DNA of 64,000 nt. It comes from Oscillospiraceae bacterium (lineage in GTDB: Bacteria > Bacillota_A > Clostridia > Oscillospirales > CAG-272). Position 1 is the stretch's first letter; every line of letters begins with the position of its first letter. Shown in pieces: positions 59,111 to 64,000 of the stretch. The DNA lies in NCBI GenBank assembly GCA_015063335.1, contig SVUH01000006.1, forward strand, positions 1-64,000, in the 5' to 3' direction. The notes beneath the pieces are model-generated. The model saw only the letters and a program-made list of their open reading frames with translations, ran no database searches and was not told the DNA's origin. The translations under genes and the position numbers were made by a program.

Positions 59111-59524
59111 CTATTTAAGTCCGCTTATGAGCGCGGACATTTGCGAAAACTTCATAAAGTAATCTATCGCCTCGCGCCTTGCGGGACTGACGTAGGGCTT
59201 GAGCGCGCAAAGAAGCGCTGAGTGAGGGGAGCTTTGCGGGGAGGCTTTTAAATTGCCGAGCCTTGTGAGCATGGGCAGGAGCGCGCTCGTCAGATCTGTG
59301 CTGCCCGCCGACGCATCTTGCGCGGCGGCGCTTGTTACCACCGCCTCGCCGCTTGGCGCTTCCGCTTGGGGCGTGTCGGCGGTGGGCGGAGCGCCTTGGC
59401 CACCAAGCGCCGAGGCTACCATAGAGATCAGCTCGGGATGCGCGAGCAGCTTTTCCATAGCGCCCGAGAGCGCATCGGGGGAGGGGAAAGCTATGCCGTC
59501 GTTAAGCTTTACGTCATCGCTCAT
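59111..59524 (-). CDS. Hypothetical protein, middle gene of three-gene operon
   Basis: 137 residues. The middle is low-complexity (Ala, Pro, Ser, Thr, Gly-rich, 40-90); the C-terminal end (LLCALKPYVSPARREAIDYFMKFSQMSALISG) is a conserved-looking helical segment. No signal peptide or membrane helix. The start codon overlaps the stop of the upstream gene (ATGA), and the next gene begins about 10 nt after its stop. Unknown function; the helical ending may be the interaction part. Confidence 0.65.
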   Translation of the reverse strand: MSDDVKLNDGIAFPSPDALSGAMEKLLAHPELISMVASALGGQGAPPTADTPQAEAPSGEAVVTSAAAQDASAGSTDLTSALLPMLTRLGNLKASPQSSPHSALLCALKPYVSPARREAIDYFMKFSQMSALISGLK

Positions 59525-59751
59525 TTTAAGCCTCTGCCTTTTTTGTTTGCCTCGTACTGTTCGACTATCCGCCTAAGCTCCGCCTCGTCAGCGCCCGCTA
59601 TCGCCGAGCGGATGCTTGAAGCGCTCGACGGATCTATGTTGAACTCCTTAGGATCTATACCGCTCTCGGCAATAAGGCGGTTGATTATACTCGCAAGCTG
59701 CTTATCGTTGAGCGCCAGAAGCCCCTCGAGGGCTTTTTTGTCTATCTGCAT
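59521..59751 (-). CDS. Hypothetical protein, first gene of three-gene operon
   Basis: 76 residues, helical and charged: MQIDKKALEGLLALNDKQLA then an ESGIDPKEFNID stretch and a C-terminal acidic/basic helix (EAELRRIVEQYEANKKG). It looks like a small soluble adaptor. The SD AGGTG lies upstream of ATG 59751. The stop overlaps the next start. Not recognised by name; the ordered trio (59751 to 58685) resembles a conserved clostridial operon. Confidence 0.65.
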   Translation of the reverse strand: MQIDKKALEGLLALNDKQLASIINRLIAESGIDPKEFNIDPSSASSIRSAIAGADEAELRRIVEQYEANKKGRGLK

Positions 59752-59829
59752 AAGAACACCTCCGATTTTTCTTGGTTATTACAGTATATGCCGCCCCTTA
59801 AAAAGTGATATAGAAATGTGAGAAAAATG

Positions 59830-59858
59830 TGGACAAGCGGCGATATTTGTGGTATAAT
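59830..59858 (+). promoter_or_regulatory. Promoter of the lipid-kinase gene
   Basis: TGGACA (59830-59835), 17-nt spacer, TATAAT (59853-59858). Confidence 0.7.
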
Positions 59859-59930
59859 TACTGTGTATACGTATTTTCGTTATAATTTGTATTCACAGGA
59901 TAGGCGTTTTATGCGTCGCAAAGGAGATTT

Positions 59931-60872
59931 ATGCAATATTGCTTTATCATTAACCCCGCATCGGGTAAGGAAAAAACCAAGGAAGGTCTTGAGGCGCGCA
60001 TAAGAGAGGCAGCTGCACAGAAGGGGATCGAAGCGCATGTTTATTTTACAACCTGTCGCGGTGACGCAAGGCAATACGTAAAAAATTACGCTGTCGATTC
60101 TTCTAACGAGGTCAGATTTTATGCCTGTGGCGGCGACGGAACGCTCTGCGAATGTGTAAGCGGACTGATGGAGCGAGAGAGGCGCGATAACGTAAGCGTC
60201 GGTGTTATTCCCGTAGGAACGGGTAACGATTTTGTACGTGGCTTTGATAACAAGGACAATTTCTTTGACGTACTCGCACAGCTTGACGCAAATCCTATGG
60301 ATATTGACGTTATAAAATGCAACGACGATTACGCGGTGAATATGATAAACGTCGGCTTTGACTCTCAGGTGGTAGTCAAGACTGCAGAAATGAAGAAAAA
60401 GAAATTTATACCCTCAAAATTTGCATATATCGCAGGGCTTATAGTTACCCTGATAAAGAAGCCCGGTGTGATAATGAGCCGAAAAGCGGACGGCGGCGAA
60501 GAAAAGAAGCAGGAGCTTTTGCTTGCGACTTTTGCTAACGGTAAATACTGTGGTGGAGGATTTTATTCAAATCCTCATTCAAAGCTTGACGACGGTGTTA
60601 TAAACGCGCTTTTTGTTAACGATATGTCCCGTACGCGCTTTTTGAGCATAGTCGGAAAATACAAATCAGGAACACATCTTGACGGCACGTGCGATGATAT
60701 CATTTCCGAGAGCGACGCACAACACTTTGAGATCGAGCTTGACGGCCCGACTTGTGTAAGCGTTGACGGCGAGATAGTGATTTACGAAAAGCTTAACATG
60801 ACGAGCATTCATAAGGCGGTAAGATTCCTTGTGCCTCGCGGATCAGGCTACATAAACGGAGCTCGTGCGTGA
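59931..60872 (+). CDS. Diacylglycerol-kinase-type lipid kinase
   Basis: 313 residues. DAGK catalytic domain: FIINPASGKEK at the N-terminus, the nucleotide loop GGDGTLCE (Cys where Asn is usual) and PVGTGNDFVRGF; the C-terminal part matches DagK/YegS. It likely phosphorylates diacylglycerol released by lipoteichoic-acid synthesis, feeding phosphatidate back to lipid synthesis. SD AAAGGAG precedes ATG 59931. The next gene overlaps its stop (GTGA). Confidence 0.88.
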   Translation: MQYCFIINPASGKEKTKEGLEARIREAAAQKGIEAHVYFTTCRGDARQYVKNYAVDSSNEVRFYACGGDGTLCECVSGLMERERRDNVSVGVIPVGTGNDFVRGFDNKDNFFDVLAQLDANPMDIDVIKCNDDYAVNMINVGFDSQVVVKTAEMKKKKFIPSKFAYIAGLIVTLIKKPGVIMSRKADGGEEKKQELLLATFANGKYCGGGFYSNPHSKLDDGVINALFVNDMSRTRFLSIVGKYKSGTHLDGTCDDIISESDAQHFEIELDGPTCVSVDGEIVIYEKLNMTSIHKAVRFLVPRGSGYINGARA

Positions 60873-61357
60873 AGCTTATAGTTATTTCCGACACCCACGG
60901 GCGCGCCGACGCACATATTGAGCGCGTTTTGCGGTTGCACCCTGACCGTGACGCGGTGCTGTTTTTGGGTGACGGAATAAAGGATTTTTTAGGGCTTGAC
61001 GTAAGAAATCTTTTTGCCGTGCGCGGCAATTGCGACTTTTACTGCCCCGACGACGTCCCGACCGAGCGCCTGCTCACGTTTGACGGCGTGAAGATCCTCA
61101 TGATGCACGGGCATACCCATTCGGTAAAATCGGGTACAGCGCGCCTTGAGGCTTACGCACGTGCACGAGGTGCGGATGCGGTATTGTACGGGCACACCCA
61201 CATGGAAGATGAGCGCTACTGCCGCGCTGAGGACGAGGAAAAGGGGATTTATCTCTTTAATCCAGGTAGTCTTGGAGAGCCGAGAGGGAATGCGCCAAGC
61301 TACGGAGTGATAGAAATAAAAAAAGGACAACTTTTGTTGTCCTTAGGTCACCTGTAA
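60869..61357 (+). CDS. YfcE/MJ0936-type metallophosphodiesterase
   Basis: 162 residues. Calcineurin-like fold with all metal motifs: ISDTHG (D8, H10), FLGDG, RGNCD, MMHGHTHS and YGHTHM. Family members hydrolyse model phosphodiesters with Mn2+; physiological substrates are unclear. Start is GTG 60869, overlapping the stop of the lipid kinase gene by 4 nt. The last codons contain the terminator used by spoVG on the opposite strand. Confidence 0.88.
   Translation: MKLIVISDTHGRADAHIERVLRLHPDRDAVLFLGDGIKDFLGLDVRNLFAVRGNCDFYCPDDVPTERLLTFDGVKILMMHGHTHSVKSGTARLEAYARARGADAVLYGHTHMEDERYCRAEDEEKGIYLFNPGSLGEPRGNAPSYGVIEIKKGQLLLSLGHL
61318..61344 (-). terminator. spoVG terminator inside the 3' end of the YfcE-like gene
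   Basis: Minus strand AAGGACAAC AAAA GTTGTCCTT followed by TTTTTTTATTT. It lies in the coding sequence (IKKGQLLLSL codons) of the convergent gene. Confidence 0.85.
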
Positions 61358-61365
61358 AAGGATCT

Positions 61366-61659
61366 TTATGATGCGGGGCTTTCGTTTACACCTTGTGCGG
61401 CAGCCTCGCACTCATTACGGTAAGCCGTGATAACCTCGGCTTCAAGAGCGCTTCTGAACTCTGCGTTTATGGGATGTACTATATCTCTATAGGTCGAGTC
61501 GGGATTCTTGCGGCTGGGCATTACGATAAAATATTTATCGCGCGCGTTTATTACCTTAATATCGTGAACGGCGAGCTGACCGTCAAAGGTTACGGAAACG
61601 ACAGCCTTCATAGGGCCTTCGTCGAAAAGCTTTCTGATTTTGATGTCTGTGATCTGCAT
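61366..61659 (-). CDS. spoVG: Septation/sporulation regulator SpoVG
   Basis: 97 residues. SpoVG is a small RNA/DNA-binding regulator acting in asymmetric septation, capsule and virulence gene control in Firmicutes. MQITDIKIRKL, PMKAVVSVTFD, VMPSRKNPDSTYRDIVHPIN are family signatures. Start ATG 61659 behind GGAGG, in preference to the in-frame ATG at 61689, since the family begins MxITDxxxR. It terminates inside the YfcE-like gene. Confidence 0.96.
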   Translation of the reverse strand: MQITDIKIRKLFDEGPMKAVVSVTFDGQLAVHDIKVINARDKYFIVMPSRKNPDSTYRDIVHPINAEFRSALEAEVITAYRNECEAAAQGVNESPAS

Positions 61660-61711
61660 AATAAAACCTCCGAAGTTTAATTTTGGCAATAAATAATTGG
61701 TTTATGAATAT

Positions 61712-61742
61712 ATTATACAGAATAAATTTGATAGTTATACAA
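61712..61742 (-). promoter_or_regulatory. Possible spoVG promoter
   Basis: Minus strand TTGTAT (61742-61737), 19-nt spacer, TATAAT (61717-61712). The spacer is long; an alternative sigma-H promoter was looked for and not found. Confidence 0.35.
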
Positions 61743-61818
61743 CGGTTTTAAGATTTTTCTGTGAACACACTCAAATTTTTATGAACGATACCTGAAATAT
61801 ATAGGAAGGGGTGCTTCT

Positions 61819-63219
61819 ATGTCTGTTGAAAATACGCATTACGGAGCGGCTCGCATTGGCGAGATGCTGAGGGATTGCAAGAGTATATATTTTATAGGTA
61901 TAGGCGGCATAAATATGTCCTCTCTTGCACACCTTTCTATGAAAAAGGGCTACCGCGTGGGCGGCTCTGACAGAGCGACTACCGAACTTTGCCGCCGCCT
62001 TGAGGCATCGGGTATTGTGGTGAATTACTGCCACGACAAAAAGAACGCAGAGGGCTACGATGCGTTCGTTTACACGGTTGCGATAGGAGAGGATAATCCC
62101 GAATACGTCTACGCCAATGAAAACGGACTGCCGCTTATATCGAGAGCGGACTATCTCGGATATATAATGACGGACTATTCCGTCCGCGTGGGTGTTTCGG
62201 GAATGCACGGAAAAAGCACATGTACATCAATGTGCGCAGAGATACTTATAGGCTGTGATTCCTCACCTACGGTTCTTTCGGGTGCGGAACTCCCCTGCAT
62301 GTCGGGCGCTTATTGCGTTGGTGAGAGCGAGAATTTCGTTTTTGAGGCGTGCGAGTATATGGACTCGTTTCTTGACTTTAACCCGACGGTCGCCGTTATT
62401 TTGAATATTGAAATGGATCACGTTGACTATTTCCATAGCATGGAGCAGATACGTGAGTCGTTCGGAAAATATGCCGCTATTACGGGTAAGAACGGCTATG
62501 CCGTATATAACGCTGACGACACAGAGGTTATCCGAGCACTTGAGAGTTACGAGGGAAACAGGATAAGCTTTGGACTTTCCGAGGGCGCAAACGTGCGCGC
62601 CGTCAATATTTGCAACGAGGGCGGCTGTTATGCATTTGATATTGTCTTTGACGGAGAGTATTTTTGCCACGTTCGCATGAGAGTTTCGGGGCGCCACAAT
62701 ATCTATAACGCGCTCGCGGCTACGGCAGTTTGCCACCTTTGCGGTGTGTCGGCTGAGGATATAGCGGCGGGACTTGGGAGCTTTTGCGGTGCTTGCCGCC
62801 GCATGGAGTACAAGGGAAGCGTGCGCAGAGCGCACGTATACGACGACTACGCCCACCACCCGACGGAAATTTCCGCAACGCTTAAGGGAGCGAAGGAAAT
62901 GGCAGAGGGGAAGCTCGTCGTTGTGTATCAGCCGCACACCTACTCGCGTACAGCGGCGCTGTTTGACGAGTTTGCCGCCGCATTTGACTCTTGCGACGAG
63001 GTGATTTTTGCGGATATTTATGCGGCGAGAGAGGTCAATTCCTTTGGTGTGAACACTCGACAGCTTGCTGAAAAAATAGGCGACAAAGCGCGCTACGGCG
63101 GCGATTTTGAAAGCTGTGCCAGAATGCTTGCGGATACGCTTCGTGAGGGCGACGTTGGCATTGTTATGGGCGCGGGCGACGTCTATAAGGTTTTCGATTA
63201 TCTTGATTTTGAGGTGTAA
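61819..63219 (+). CDS. murC: UDP-N-acetylmuramate--L-alanine ligase
   Basis: 466 residues. MurC adds L-Ala to UDP-MurNAc in peptidoglycan synthesis. Domain 1 Rossmann GIGGINMSSLAHL; ATP site GMHGKST (about 137-143); central NIEMDHVDYF; C-terminal domain with DDYAHHPTEI. All catalytic motifs are present. A weak SD (GGAAGGGG) is upstream of ATG 61819. The methyltransferase gene starts 3 nt after its stop, so they are probably one operon. Confidence 0.96.
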   Translation: MSVENTHYGAARIGEMLRDCKSIYFIGIGGINMSSLAHLSMKKGYRVGGSDRATTELCRRLEASGIVVNYCHDKKNAEGYDAFVYTVAIGEDNPEYVYANENGLPLISRADYLGYIMTDYSVRVGVSGMHGKSTCTSMCAEILIGCDSSPTVLSGAELPCMSGAYCVGESENFVFEACEYMDSFLDFNPTVAVILNIEMDHVDYFHSMEQIRESFGKYAAITGKNGYAVYNADDTEVIRALESYEGNRISFGLSEGANVRAVNICNEGGCYAFDIVFDGEYFCHVRMRVSGRHNIYNALAATAVCHLCGVSAEDIAAGLGSFCGACRRMEYKGSVRRAHVYDDYAHHPTEISATLKGAKEMAEGKLVVVYQPHTYSRTAALFDEFAAAFDSCDEVIFADIYAAREVNSFGVNTRQLAEKIGDKARYGGDFESCARMLADTLREGDVGIVMGAGDVYKVFDYLDFEV

Positions 63220-63222
63220 ATT

Positions 63223-63993
63223 ATGAGTGGTTGTGAGGGCTATGAGTCGATAGCTCGCGTATACGATAAGCTTAACGCTGAGATAGATTACAGCGCATGG
63301 GCGAAATTTATAGAGGACTGCTTCGATAAATTTCTTGCCGAGCGTCCAAGGCTCGTGCTCGACCTCGCTTCGGGGACGGGCAGAATGACACGCGAGCTAC
63401 GTGAGCGTGGCTACGACATGATAGGTGTTGACGGAAGTGCCGACATGCTTTCCGAGGCGCTTGAACGCGGAAGCGATGGCATACTTTATCTGCTTCAGGA
63501 CATGCGCGCTTTTGAGCTTTACGGCACGGTGGGTGCTACGGTGTGCTGCCTTGACAGCGTAAACTATCTGCTTTACGAATCTGACGTACTTTCTTGCTTT
63601 AAGTGCGTTCATAATTATCTTGACCCCGACGGAGTGTTTATATTTGACGTCAACAGTCCTTATAAGTTTGAGAATATATACGGAAACGAGGCGTATATAC
63701 TTGAAGATGAGGGCGATAGCGGCGCAATTTATTGCGGCTGGCAGAATGAATACGATGAGGAAAGCGGCATTTGCGATTTTTACCTGACGCTCTTTGAGGA
63801 GGACGATGACGGCGCGTACGTACGCTCGGACGAGCATCAGCAGGAGCGCTGTTATTCTATGGATACGCTTACAAAGCTGCTTATTGAGAGCGGCTTTGAG
63901 CTTCTCGGTACGTATGCCGACTTTAATTTCAGAAAAATAAAAGACACGGACGACAGATGGTATATCGTCGCCCGTGCTAAAAAGGATATATAA
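63223..63993 (+). CDS. Class I SAM-dependent methyltransferase
   Basis: 256 residues. Rossmann-fold methyltransferase: motif I VLDLASGTGRMT (about 44-55), post-I GVDGS, motif with ATVCCLDSVNYLL, and a C-terminal beta-rich part (YSMDTLTKLLIESGF). The substrate is unknown. It immediately follows murC (3 nt), hinting at a wall or housekeeping role. The start ATG 63223 has a weak SD (GAGGTG, overlapping the murC stop). Confidence 0.88.
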   Translation: MSGCEGYESIARVYDKLNAEIDYSAWAKFIEDCFDKFLAERPRLVLDLASGTGRMTRELRERGYDMIGVDGSADMLSEALERGSDGILYLLQDMRAFELYGTVGATVCCLDSVNYLLYESDVLSCFKCVHNYLDPDGVFIFDVNSPYKFENIYGNEAYILEDEGDSGAIYCGWQNEYDEESGICDFYLTLFEEDDDGAYVRSDEHQQERCYSMDTLTKLLIESGFELLGTYADFNFRKIKDTDDRWYIVARAKKDI

Positions 63994-64000
63994 AGATATA

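Overview
The window looks like chromosome of an anaerobic, Gram-positive, spore-forming-lineage bacterium (Bacillota, class Clostridia; an Oscillospirales- or Christensenellales-like gut organism is my inference). The signs are SpoVG, a SpoIID-like protein, NrdR, RqcH, a type II pantothenate kinase, a PerR/reverse-rubrerythrin/rubredoxin peroxide-defence cluster, an oxygen-reducing flavodiiron protein, many lipoproteins, and strong SD-led starts including several TTG and GTG starts. Near-consensus sigma-A promoters and rho-independent terminators, many of them bidirectional, separate short transcription units.

Layout. 1-380: the 5' half of a tRNA-Pro with its own promoter, broken at the anticodon loop, probably the edge of an integrated element that lies to the left. 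386-7336: small membrane proteins, TraX-like acetyltransferase, multidomain flavodiiron protein, ligA, a cell-wall amidase and rsmI. 7346-7580: a MITE-like element with terminal inverted repeats. 7580-15853: nrdR, a ClpC/ClpA-type unfoldase lacking the usual middle domain, a SpoIID/peptidoglycan-binding cluster, and a nuclease-helicase fusion. 15966-20001: an aminotransferase, a HAD protein and the hexuronate genes uxuA and an SDR-type uxuB.

20205-32148: a repeat-containing surface protein with a Cys-Gly-Gly C-terminal anchor, then a four-gene unit. That unit encodes a polytopic membrane protein fused to an ABC ATPase, an ABC permease, a membrane-anchored beta-rich protein, and a 1557-residue lipoprotein with 11 Ig-like repeats. 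It is the best candidate for an undescribed envelope system. 32274-35235: two overlapping micro-ORFs, a WYL regulator, and perR-revRbr-BFD-rubredoxin, where the rubredoxin has a CxC rather than CxxC first knuckle.

35299-44346: an extracellular carbohydrate region. It holds a GH2 gene broken by two TGA codons exactly at tryptophan positions plus a one-base frameshift, two secreted metallo-beta-lactamase-fold paralogues sharing a nearly identical ~414-bp block, an orphan solute-binding lipoprotein, and a pectate-lyase-like beta-helix protein. One of the metallo-beta-lactamase proteins carries the same N-terminal module that is duplicated in the 20357 surface protein.

44357-53412: a large polytopic membrane protein, coaW, rqcH, and a composite collagen-like/zinc-ribbon-like/BspA-LRR lipoprotein behind a long structured leader with a terminator before the start codon. 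53527-63993: enolase, a GT2 glycosyltransferase, rsmA, tRNA-Thr(CGU), an ImmA/XRE pair facing a DUF6514 gene with an operator inside the promoter spacer, a three-gene operon of unknown function, a diacylglycerol-kinase-like gene with a phosphodiesterase, spoVG, murC and a methyltransferase.

All calls come from reading the sequence and recalled family motifs; no searches were run.
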